Positions 54,401 to 64,000 of a stretch of 64,000 bases of DNA are shown here, piece by piece. The translations under genes and the position numbers were made by a program. Position 1 is the first letter of the stretch, and each line of letters opens with the position of its first letter. This DNA comes from Acheta domesticus (lineage: Eukaryota > Arthropoda > Insecta > Orthoptera > Gryllidae). The stretch lies in NCBI GenBank assembly GCA_031308135.1, contig JAHLJT010003656.1:74512698-74576697 (forward strand), in the 5' to 3' direction. Below the pieces are notes generated by a model that was not told where the DNA came from, did not search any database, and saw nothing but the letters and a program-made list of their open reading frames with translations.

Positions 54401-57400
54401 CCACCTCCTGTTATGAGGATATCAACGAGTGACAAACGCAGAATCGTCGTCTTACGTTTTCTAAACGGGGGAAACAGGGAAATACAGAACCTCCTAGGTG
54501 GACAAATTCAGTGAAGAATTCGTGATGTTTGAATACATTAGCACACGCGATGCGAAAACGGAGTAGCAGTCTTCTGTAACGATCATGCAGATGAAAGTGA
54601 AAAAAACAACCAAGAGGGAGGGATGTGTGCTCACATCTAAAGTGGTGCAAGAGAGAGTAAAGGAAGAAGCAAGAGAAAAACTTGACCTCTTTATTTATTG
54701 TAGATATCGCCGGATAGTCTTCCTTCACAAAATTAAGGCAGAAGTAAAATAATGTACTATACAACTGACTGCCAAGAAACATTTTGTTCTATTTCTCCAT
54801 GTCAAAATTCGATTTTGTGTGGGTTCAAAATGATACAAAAGTGAGTTTATACAGTTTGCTCTTATTTGTTCATCTGAAAGATATTTAACATTTATGTTAC
54901 TAGAATCTTGCTCTCTAATATTTATGCCGTAAAATAATCCTCATAAATCATCCTTCAATAGCTTGTATCTTGGGTTTAGTATTTTCATCAACGCACGAAC
55001 ATTAGACCTCTACTCATTCAGGAATACTTGTTCCTTAGTTGTTCTGTACATTTTTTTATCGCCGTTCCTGATAGAAACATTTGTTTCATGGAAATGATTT
55101 TACTAAACCTTCGCACTGCTTAGAACTGGATATAGACACCGTAAGAACATAATAAAGAAACAGTCAAACAATTAAGCTGTATCGCCTCTGCACAAATTTA
55201 CATTACAAACTCACATTATTGCACCACAAATATGAACCATTTATAAGATAGAAAGTCACATTTATGCTTAAACTGACTAGCTCTAGATGCCAATCCAGTA
55301 CCAAACAGTGTGAGAGAAATAAAACTTATAATACATATGGAGGTGTAGATCACATACTCATTTACGCTGTAGCAGCCTCCTTGATCTATAAAAATCTATT
55401 TATCATTTTATCTTAAACAATTATCATATTTCTTATCCATAGTTCTTTACATTTTTCTTACTTGTTCACTCACTCGTGTATGAAATAAATTTATAATTAT
55501 CCCTTCCCAGCGCCAGGGCTTCACAATTCTTCTCGTATCTACATAACATTACAATGTTGCCTTGGCGTGACAAGATTAAGAGTAACATTAATGTATTAAG
55601 GCACTAGAGTTAGGATTGCAAGAGACTTTTTGGCTGGGTTTCATGTTTTTATAATAATATTTTATGTTTCATTTATATACAAACGGATTGAAATTTGTTT
55701 TAAATGTACTGTATAGGGCCACAAGTTAGACTGTAAGCTATGATGTCCACACTTACACAGGAGTTTGCGATTGAAATATGTGGAATGTCATACCACTCTC
55801 CCTTTGAATACAATCGGATTATTAACTTTTAAACTATCAAAATATTGCTGAGAAGCTACATTGTAGGTAAAGTCATGATCCGAAAAGACGTAGAGCTCCA
55901 AATTGATATCTATTAAGTTTATTTCCTCTATGCCCATATTCTTCCATCAATACTGTTCTTACTTAATTCATCAGAACATTTTGACTCTTATTCTTTTTTA
56001 ACACCTTTGTAATTAATAATAAAATTTTATGGTATTCCGATTGTTTTCAATGTGAGATAATGGTAAAACTACATCATGCTTAGCTATAAAACGTCTTGAT
56101 GTATGAAACAAAAACATATCTATATAAAAGACAATGACTTGAAAATGTAGTGCATAACTTATGGCGTTTACTTTGGTCGTGAACACACCGAATGTCTAGA
56201 AAGAAGATTCACAAAACACAAAATAGGCAAATTATATAAGACTAGGACCATTCAATTGATTAATACTGTTCCAATACACCACTGAGTCACAACTACTACC
56301 AATCAGCAAGGAAAAAGCATAACAGAGAGACATTTAACTGTAGAACTATAAATATTTTCAACGAGTCTTAACATGGACGTTCTCAGACAGTTTACTCAAC
56401 ATGGCCGCTTACTGCCTGAAACCGTACAGTACAATTCTGGCAACAACTCGTACAGGCATAACCAAAGTAAACGTATGTTCTACATTAGCATATCGATTCA
56501 GTGGCATCCAAACACATTCAAAGACAGATTCTGAAATTTTATATTTTTATATCTTGGCACATTAACGATTGCACTAGAGTCAATGACCACCAAAGTTTAC
56601 CCCAACATTGAGGCACGGATACAGGTTCAGAATACCAAAAAAGCCTCCTGAATGTCAGAGTAGTCAGCTTCATCACATGAAACAGAATTGATATTTCTAG
56701 TCATTATTGCTTCAGTAATCCATTTCAATACCCACTTCACAAAAAATTTCAGTGATGATTAAAGCATACATATTTTAAGACGTAGAGACTGCAATAATTG
56801 AAAACATGTCTTCTATAGGCCCCTACAAAACAAATCATGACCCTGTTATAGCAAACGGAACGTTTTCAAATCGTACCACTTTACAAGCCAGAGGCTACGC
56901 CACGCTGTCGCACTTGTCTTTCTTGGGTTATCTGTCAATTGGTCCACAGACAAACATGTACAGCAAAAATGTCCACTCGTGGAAATATCCATTTGTATAA
57001 ATGTTCACTTCAGTACAGGATCCTAACTATAAGATCCCTTACTCTTTCGTCCAAGTTATATGTACATTGCAGAAATGTCCAGAACCTAAATTTCCAGTAG
57101 CATATAATATCCACAGTAATTAACGATCAGAGGAATGACACGGAAAACAACGTTTCATTGACAAAGACCTACGAAAACTTTACTGACTGTTTAAACAACT
57201 ATATGTGAAAAACAGTTATTTAATTTCAATTTTATTTAACCAGCGGTCAATATGCAGTTTCATGTGGTATGATAGGACACAGAGATAATGTTTTTTACGG
57301 TTGTTGTCCTTGTTATCCTGGTATCTGCTTACTATTTCTTCAATTCGCCTCTGATTTGTTTGACATTTTGATTTCTAGACATTATTTAGTGGACTTTAAT

Positions 57401-58920
57401 GTGGACATTTTTGCTGTGGCCATCCCGTTTATAGACACAGTGTGGACATGTTTGCTGTGGACTTTGTGTTGACTGAACATTGTGTTCTGGACCGATTGAC
57501 GAGGAACCCATTCTTGTTCCACCCGCATCGAAGAGGGGGAGAGAATCTAGTTCTGATCTTTTGCCCTGACAGTGGTGTCCACTATACCCTGTGATGTATA
57601 AAAAATGTACAAGCTCAAATTCGAGGATAAAGTTCAAGAATTCCGACTGGAGAAATCGCCAAGGAAACTGAGGGGTGAGCGATATCAGGAGCCAGCAATA
57701 CGAGAAAGGATGTGGATCTCTGAAGAATGGCGGTACACCTTAATTTTTGGATTCATAAAGACTAGAAACTGTGGAGAACACATCAATTACCAAGCGAAGC
57801 TTGATAATAATTCGACATTCTTAGTGCAGTTGTTCTGTAGGATTTTGCACATAGATTTGAAATTTAACGTAATTCTTCGCAAAACACTATAATATAAACA
57901 AATAAATTGACAAAATGAACTTCTTCTTGAAAATAATGCAAACATTACATTTTAGTAAAGAATAAAAAGACGGATTGATGTAAGTATCCTCCACTTAACT
58001 GTACTTAGTATTCAGCGACGAGGCAATCGAACAACAACGGTTATATCGCGATGTAGCCAAAACAATTTTACGTTGTGGCGCGCTCTGTTGTACATAGAGC
58101 CGCCAGTAATGAATTGCCTCTGACAAATCGCAAATGCGAATATTTGTAGAGAGATTTGCCTTCAACAACGATCCTTTTTTTACATACATTGCAAACAATT
58201 TTCTACTTATTATAATTACAACAAAACAACAAAATGAACAATAGAGCAGCGTGAACTACGAAATTAAGCACCGTGGTTGTTAATAAAAGCAAACAAGGAG
58301 ATTTAATTTTTATTACAGGCCACTCGTGCGCTTTCAGATTTAGGGTACGCGGTAAGAACACTAAAAACACTTGAAGAACACAACATAAAGTCTCCAAGAA
58401 TACATTTGAAACGTGTGTGTAACACGTCTTTGCGATACTTTCGACGCAGAGTCTTCCTCGTAGGACTTTGAAGCAGCTTTCCAAATGAATCTATCCCATG
58501 AACGAAACTATTGCAAATGAGATATATTTCACAAGAGATCGTGGATCTGATGCAGTTATGTCAAATGAAAGTTACGCAGCAACTATTTTCTTTCTCTTGA
58601 TTTGTGTGACAAAACCGCTCGAGCGTCGCCCATTATTTCGGGTGAGGAACTTGAAAATATTTTAAGGGTCATAACAGAGGTAAACTAGTAATAAAATGCC
58701 TTTTTAAAAATATTGTCGGAGTAGTCAACCGCAGGAGATAAATCGCTATCACAAGGACTTTTTTTGCCTTATGCCAATACAATGACGGAACACAATGACG
58801 GAAATTACAAACTTGCATCAGGAAATGCCACGTTCTGTATTTTAAAAGACAGTTACATAGTCTATAGGAGTATACAGTTCTGCAGCTGAAATTTTGATTT
58901 CTTTTAAAAAATAGTTATAT
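54401..58920. other. Long AT-rich spacer
   Basis: About 4.5 kb with no recognised gene or interspersed repeat. Frames at 54411-54782 (-) and 57605-57892 (+) are the longest but lack known motifs. Around 57400-57480 GTGGACAT/TTTGCTGTGG phrases are locally repeated. Confidence 0.5.
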
Positions 58921-58979
58921 TCTTTGAAAGGATTCTTGAATATTTTCCGGGCGACATCATTTGGCTGTCTTGCTGGACG

Positions 58980-59440
58980 AATTCAGCGCGCCTCGCTTCG
59001 CGCGGTATCGGTTTGGTCGGGTCGGTTTAGGTTAAATCAAATTCAATGGAATCGGATCGGTTCGGGTTCAGTCGCATCCGGTCTGGTGGGGTCTGGTCGG
59101 GACGCGTTGCGTCGGCGCAAGTCGCGTCCGGATGCGTCGGTTTGGGACGCGTCGGGTTGGGTCGGGTTGGGTTGGGTTGGGTTGGGTCGGGTCAGGTTGG
59201 GTTGGGTTGGGTTGGGTCGGGTTAGGTTGGGTCGGGTTGGGTCGGGTTGGGTCGGGTTGGGTCGGGTCGGGTCGCGTTGGGCCACGTCGGGTCGGGTCGG
59301 ATCGTGTAAAATCGGTTCAGTTTGGTTGAGCACGGTCTGAAAATATAAAAAAGTGGGTCTAGTCGGCTCCAATCGAAACAAGTCGGATCCGATCGTCTCG
59401 CATCGAATCCGATCGGATAGGATCGGGTCGGATGAAGTCT
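58980..59440. repeat. G-rich pentamer array (GGGTT/GGGTC)
   Basis: Between about 59145 and 59300 the strand is almost entirely GGGTT and GGGTC pentamers, with a few GGGTTA and GGGTCA variants. Degenerate CGGATC/CGGGTC words extend about 150 bases on each side. Frames on both strands are open because the repeat lacks stops. It is G-quadruplex-prone. Confidence 0.92.
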
Positions 59441-60960
59441 AGTCTGTCCGCATTGCCCTCTCCGTGCACCGTACGTTTACACATTCTTGATGCACCAGTA
59501 TTTCCAGAGGCATTACACTTCACATTTTCCTTATGAACCTCTCCCTGATCATTCATTAACTCAACTTTAGTACTTCGTCGGCGAAATGTGCCTGATGCTT
59601 CATTCTTTCCTTGGAAGAAATGTCCGTTAGCTCTAAACTGCGTTGAACGGAATCAAAAATACGAAATATGACTCATTCTCTATGATCGCACTTGCACTTA
59701 AACGTCATTTCTTTATTTAAGCCCAATTTTTCAAAAACACCATTAACATTTTCGATGTATAACATTAATATTTTTAACAAAATTTGTTTCTGACAAGTCT
59801 CTTCTAAATGAGTTCAGCGAGGGCACTTCGCCGAAGACGCTGTTTATTTTTTAGCCAATAGGTCCACAAATTTCCTTCATTAATGAACGAGAAAATAGTG
59901 ATTACTCTGATTATCATATTCTCTTACAGAAAAGGGTTAAAGAACCAATGTACTATGAAATAGAAAAGGCTTGCAACTCAACCACTGAAAATAATTTCAT
60001 ATTAAACTACTTAAAGAAAACTGGAGGGCAATATTTATTTCAATAATAGTTACCTAAAAATCTTATTTAGTTAATTATTGCTGTTTTATCAGCAGTGTTG
60101 AATGAAATAACTAACAGGAACAAAACTTGGGCTACGAAATCAATGCCAAACTTCGTAATACGTCATGGGCAGCGAGACACATTAGATGCAGTATTCTTTC
60201 ACAGAAAATATCTGGGAATGCGTCGGCTTTCTTTAACCCAAAAGGGCTTCATCCCCTTCATCCACTCGCAATGCACACCCTTTGACACAAGCCTTTCAGT
60301 CGGGTCGTAGGGCGTGACGGTTTTCGTCGCAAACCGACTCCCAACTTCATTCGGTGCAGTTTGCAAAGGCAAAATCGACGTAGAACGAGTAGCGTAAAAT
60401 GAACAAGAAGAGTCTCAAGAGCACTTTGCAAACGGCGTTATTCAGTAGTACCTCGGAAAACAGCTGTCGCTTACCGACCATAGGTCCGTGAGCTGTTGGA
60501 TGCAAGGACAGAAAGGCAAAACATTTTAAAACTTCTGTAGGTGGATATTAGAATATATTGAATGACTAAAACGTGTATGCAATCAGTATCGAATAAAACA
60601 GAGTGAATATTCGATCATTTGTTTTTGACTCGAAGGTACTGCAAATAGATAAAAGGGAGGAAGTGAAGTTAACAGTTAACTCTTCAAACCAGACTTAAAA
60701 GTAAACAAAGACACGAGTCTAATACCAAAAACTTCAGATTGCAAACTTCTGTGAGACAACAGAATTACTGCGCCATAATTTTATATAGCTTCTTCATTAC
60801 CATATTGATATTATATTTTGAATTCATTTTATTGAATTCTTTTTTATAAAAAAGGGAAACGGACATTGAAAGAAGTACTCATTATCAATGTACCGATATT
60901 CTGAAAGGAAAATACCAGTAATTTTGTAAACTGATATATCGTTTGTATCTCTCGCAACAC
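59441..60960. other. AT-rich spacer
   Basis: No gene or repeat recognised. Confidence 0.45.
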
Positions 60961-61086
60961 AGATCGAAACAATGTGTCGGGGGAGGAGGGCGCGAACGTT
61001 GAAAGAGCTCAAAAGAAAGAAAATAAAGCACGAATATTCACATTCAGTTGCATCGATTCTGCAGCGCTGGTTGCCGGTCCCCGAGG

Positions 61087-61310
61087 CAGAGAGAGAGAGA
61101 GAGAGAGAGAAGGGAGAGAGACAGAGGGAGGTAAAGAGAAATCAAGAGAGGAGATACAATGAGAAGGGAATGGGTGTAGAAGAGAAGTACGTGAGAGCGG
61201 GGCGAGAGAAAGAGAGGGAGAAGGGAGAGACTTGCAGAGACAGAAAGTGGAAGAGAGCAAGTGTGAGGGGAGAGAAGGAGGAGAGAGAAAGAGCAGGGAG
61301 GTGTCGCAGA
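61087..61310. repeat. (GA)n-rich purine tract
   Basis: A pure GA run at 61089-61112 expands into about 200 bases of AGAGA/GGAGA words, almost all purine on the + strand. Triplex- or GAGA-factor-type binding is conceivable but not shown. Confidence 0.9.
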
Positions 61311-62400
61311 GTGCACAGGCAGGAAATAGTGGGACTTGGCGGCGTCTGACTCCTTAGGAGCCGAGAAGCACTGATCGTTCGCGCACCGGCAACTTCTGTG
61401 CCCGACGCGACGCGACACGGCGCGACACGGTGCGACGCGACGCTACACGACGAATGCCGTGCCGTGCCATGCTTCTGGCCGCAGGGGCGGCGGCGACAGC
61501 TGCATTTCTTGGCAGTTGCCCGCAGTTCGGCGCGTCCTTCAACTCGGGCACTGCGCGGCAGAGATACCTTGCGACACTGATGATTCACAAACGAGAGAAA
61601 CGTGTGAACATCGTCGATAATATCGAACTTCAAAAATCGATACTCGCACATTTGGGTGCGGTGAGAAAACGATTAGAATTTAAAGCATGAATTTTGTCGC
61701 TAAAACAGAAATTATCATTGGAATTTTTCCTCAATTTACTTTTCTGTTTAAAAATGTATTTAATGATTTTTCATTTACGTTATTAGTTAACATTGCACAT
61801 TGATGCGCCAACACGAATCATCGAGAGGTGAAGTAAAAATTGGAATTATTTGTACAGTTCAAGCGATTCTTCTCAACCTTGTATTATCGATTTTCGAGCG
61901 TTTCTTTCGATATTATCGTTTGTAATATCGGTACCTAGACTACCAATTTCAAAAAGAAGGTACCAATAATTCAAAATCTGAGAGTATCGCAACGACCTCA
62001 GTAGCTGAAAATGCTCAGGGGCGAAGTGCGGACGGACCTCAGCGGCACAGCTAGCATCCGCGCTTGCATTCTTGAGTCGCACAGCGTCGTCTTCAACGTT
62101 CATTCACGTGAACGGGCGGCAAAAACACCACCCAAAACAACTCCATCGATTAGTGAAAACGTCTCTCTTTGCTATCTACATCTTGCCTCGTACAACAGGT
62201 CTCTTGAAAGGGAGGGAGGAAGTTTAAAAATCGGCCGTCAAACGAACGTCACTCGGGTCCGGCCTGAAGCACCAAAAAAATAAGCTGCGTTTTATCACAC
62301 ACTGAATCTATCTCCGACCGGCCACGCACCTCTACCAGCAAAAAAAAAAGTCCAGACTATATCGTCACACACACTTACACACTCACACGCGAGCGCGTGC
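61311..62400. other. Spacer 3' of the LRR exon, with CGACG patch
   Basis: 61400-61450 repeats CGACGCGACG/CGACACGG words. The rest is mixed. It would contain the 3' UTR of the minus-strand LRR gene in its right part, but no poly(A) signal was assigned with confidence. Confidence 0.4.
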
Positions 62401-62640
62401 TGGCTTTGAGAAAGAGAGAAACAGAGAGAGAGACAGAGAGTTTGAAGCCACGCGCGCCCGCACAGCCTCGGGCCGGCAGCCACGCCCCCCTCGGCCAGCG
62501 CGCCTCCGGGCAGAAAACAAAAGCGTCCGCAGAGTGCGAGCCAAGGTCGCCCGCGCCGAGGGGGGAGGAGGAGGAGGGGTGGGGAGGGGGAGGGATGGTG
62601 GTGGTGGTGGGGATTAGGCGGGGGCGTGCGCGGCCGGTCA

Positions 62641-62978
62641 TCACCACAGGCTCCACCGCCACCAGCAGCCCCAGCAGAGCGCGAGCAGCGCGGCGAGGTG
62701 CGCCCGCGAGACGGCGCTGAGCGCGGGCGAGCCGCCGCGAGACAGCGCGCTCGCGTGGCAGCTCAGGTCCTCCGGGTAGAGGTCGAGCAGCGGCGTCTGC
62801 TGGCCCGTGCGCGGGTCCGCGCACGTCGCCTCGCGCGCCAGCGCCTGCATCTGCTGCGCGCCCTCCAGCACCGCCGTGTGGATCTGCAGCGTCTCGCGCA
62901 GCCACCGCCGCAGCCAGTGGCCCAGCCACACCAGCCCGCAGTCGCACGACCACGGGTTGCCCTTCAGCATCATACCGC
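62641..62978 (-). CDS. Terminal exon of an LRR cell-surface protein (LRRCT cap plus C-terminal tail)
   Basis: This exon encodes the last 111 residues of a leucine-rich-repeat protein of the extracellular type. Residues 7-13 (NPWSCDC) and Cys52 and Cys73 supply the CxC...C...C pattern of an LRRCT capping domain, including the conserved Trp before the first Cys; WLGHWLRRWL follows. After Cys73 comes a short Ser/Gly/Pro linker and then a hydrophobic stretch (about residues 92-106) ending just before the stop, which fits a GPI-anchor signal or a membrane segment with almost no cytoplasmic tail. The exon starts after GTGTTGCAG (acceptor, intron phase 1) and ends at TGA (62643-62641). Upstream exons with the repeats lie beyond 64000. 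A GPI-anchored adhesion protein of the connectin/chaoptin type is my best guess; this is not proven. The region is CpG-rich. Confidence 0.8.
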
Positions 62979-63430
62979 CTGCAACACGCAACGCAACACG
63001 CTCGCTTAGATTATTTGTGTGGGTTCAAAAGAGTTGAAATGGGAAAGTATGGCGACCAAGTGTGGCCTTCGATATCATCCCGCCTGCAACACGCAACGCA
63101 CACACGTTCGCTTAGATTCTTTGTGTGGGTTCAAAAGAGTTGAAATGGGAAAGTATGGCGACCAAGTGTGGCCTTCGGCATCATCCCGTTTTCAACACAC
63201 ACACTCACACACAAACACACACACACTTAGCTACAGCTTAGTGTGGGTGAGATCAGATGATTTGAAGTGGAAAATCATGACGGCCAAGTGTGGCCTTCAG
63301 TATCTTACCGCCTGCAACACTCAATACACTGTGACTTAACTACCGTTTACTTTGTGTGGGATTAAAGGAATTGAAATGGGAAAACATGACGACCTTGTGT
63401 GGCATTCAGCATTTTACCGGCTGTATCTAC
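62960..63430 (-). repeat. Tandem copies of the LRR exon's splice-acceptor region
   Basis: A unit of about 105-125 bases recurs: on the + strand TTCNNNATCNTNCCGCCTGCAACAC...TTTGTGTGGGTTCAAAAGAGTTGAAATGGGAAAGTATGGCGACCAAGTGTGGCC. The acceptor-equivalent position falls at about 62978, 63082, 63186, 63310 and 63419. The first belongs to the real exon; those at 63082 and 63310 keep the TTGCAG|GCGG/GCGGT acceptor sequence on the minus strand, while those at 63186 and 63419 have lost it. Each unit also carries about 20 bases equivalent to the first codons of the exon. Confidence 0.9.
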
Positions 63431-64000
63431 ACCCAGCAAAAGGTTAATTAAAATGCGATCAAAAGCATGTAAATTAAACAAGTAGTGCAACACGAGAACA
63501 TACATACTAGCTTTACTGGTAAGCCACCTAAAATAATACTAGCTGGACTTTGCACTTTCATTACACAAAATAAATATTTGTTGAAAAGATTTACAACGGA
63601 GAAGTACAACATAAGCGCATAAGGAAAATCGTAATTCCCCCAAATCCCGAATTATAGTTTCTTGTCGTTCAGTACTTAACCTCTTAGACTAAATGAGAGA
63701 GACTTCCATATTCTGTAAGAATACATCACTATTCACCAGGATTTAAACATGATTCTCAAAATGTAATTGAAATATTTTATATTTCCAAGTTCTGGACATG
63801 TATGTTGCAGTGGACGGTAGCAGAAAATCCGGCTATTCACCTAATTTGAAAACCTATTGTTATGATCACAGATTTTCTTTGTAAAGTGACATATATCAAA
63901 CAATTTTTGTTATGTTCGTACACACTCACTAATATGTGCATTTAAAACATTATATTTTGAATTTTAAAAAACACAATCTTAGTTTTTCGCTATCAGTTAT
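63431..64000. other. AT-rich intronic sequence
   Basis: Presumably intron of the minus-strand LRR gene; no feature recognised. Confidence 0.45.

Noticed and set aside
54411..54782. 123-codon minus frame with hydrophobic runs
   Set aside because: No motif, splice context or conservation visible; composition like the surrounding spacer.
58924..59381. 138-codon plus and 112-codon minus frames
   Set aside because: Products of the pentamer repeat (Val-Gly-Leu-Gly or Thr-Arg-Pro-Asn-Pro).
58980..59440. Chromosome end (telomere)
   Set aside because: The unit is GGGTT/GGGTC rather than TTAGG, only a few hundred bases long, with ordinary sequence on both sides.
60972..61651. Frames through the GA-rich tract (Arg/Glu or Ser/Leu rich)
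   Set aside because: Purine-tract translation; no domain.
62375..62953. 192-codon minus frame overlapping the LRR exon
   Set aside because: Wrong frame relative to the LRRCT domain; Ala/Arg/Gly-rich shadow of the GC-rich exon.

Overview
The window is nuclear DNA of an animal, most likely an arthropod and probably an insect with a large, repeat-rich genome. The evidence is an AT-rich background broken by CpG-rich islands, tRNA-derived SINEs with target-site duplications, a decayed mariner-type transposase with insect-like motifs, HINE/DINE-1-like elements, TIR transposons and MITEs, and one exon of an animal leucine-rich-repeat (LRR) cell-surface protein. No bacterial-style operons, rRNA genes or genuine tRNA genes are visible. 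The species cannot be named from the sequence.

The only secure gene piece is a terminal coding exon on the minus strand (62641-62978). It encodes an LRR C-terminal cap followed by a GPI-anchor-like or membrane tail; the rest of that gene lies beyond the right edge. Weaker gene evidence consists of a phase 1-1 candidate exon (3240-3326), two TATA-plus-splice-donor modules (about 3805-3879 and 26813-26932), a third promoter-like module with three 50-bp repeats and a poly(A) signal (16110-16690, possibly an LTR), and a 19-codon candidate first exon on the minus strand (22660-22716).

Layout: 1-3.3 kb holds spacer, a 110-bp-arm foldback and the candidate exon. 3.8-6.4 kb holds a promoter-like site and a GC island with 10-bp and 12-bp minisatellites. 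6.8-15.2 kb is a transposon graveyard with three copies of one interspersed family (family A), the first interrupted by a 2.2-kb TIR transposon. 15.4-19.4 kb has a pogo-type end, the promoter/LTR module, a GC island, a Harbinger-like MITE and a fourth family A copy. 20-26 kb has SINEs and the mariner relic. 26.6-27.6 kb has a CpG-rich promoter-like segment followed by four diverged repeats of about 170 bp. 29.4-31 kb is a GC island. 33.3-35.7 kb is a diverged tandem array of about 485 bp with a SINE inserted. 36 kb has two adjacent SINEs of different families. 38.5-39.5 kb and 44-46.3 kb are GC islands; the latter ends in a 172-bp tandem duplication cut by a 1000-N gap. 47.3-51 kb has the fifth family A copy and a SINE cluster. 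52.6-54.3 kb has an inverted-repeat element. 59 kb has a G-rich pentamer array. 62.4-63.4 kb has the LRR exon, whose splice-acceptor region is repeated about five times in the adjoining intron.

The most notable observations are: (1) the tandemly multiplied splice acceptor of the LRR exon; (2) family A, whose (GACR)n array, palindrome near the 3' end and inverted ACTTTCCCGTAT motifs match the architecture of Helentron-associated (HINE/DINE-1-like) elements; (3) nested insertion of a long-TIR element into that array; (4) several unrelated diverged tandem arrays. Long open frames in the GC islands are by-products of stop-free short repeats and are not treated as genes.
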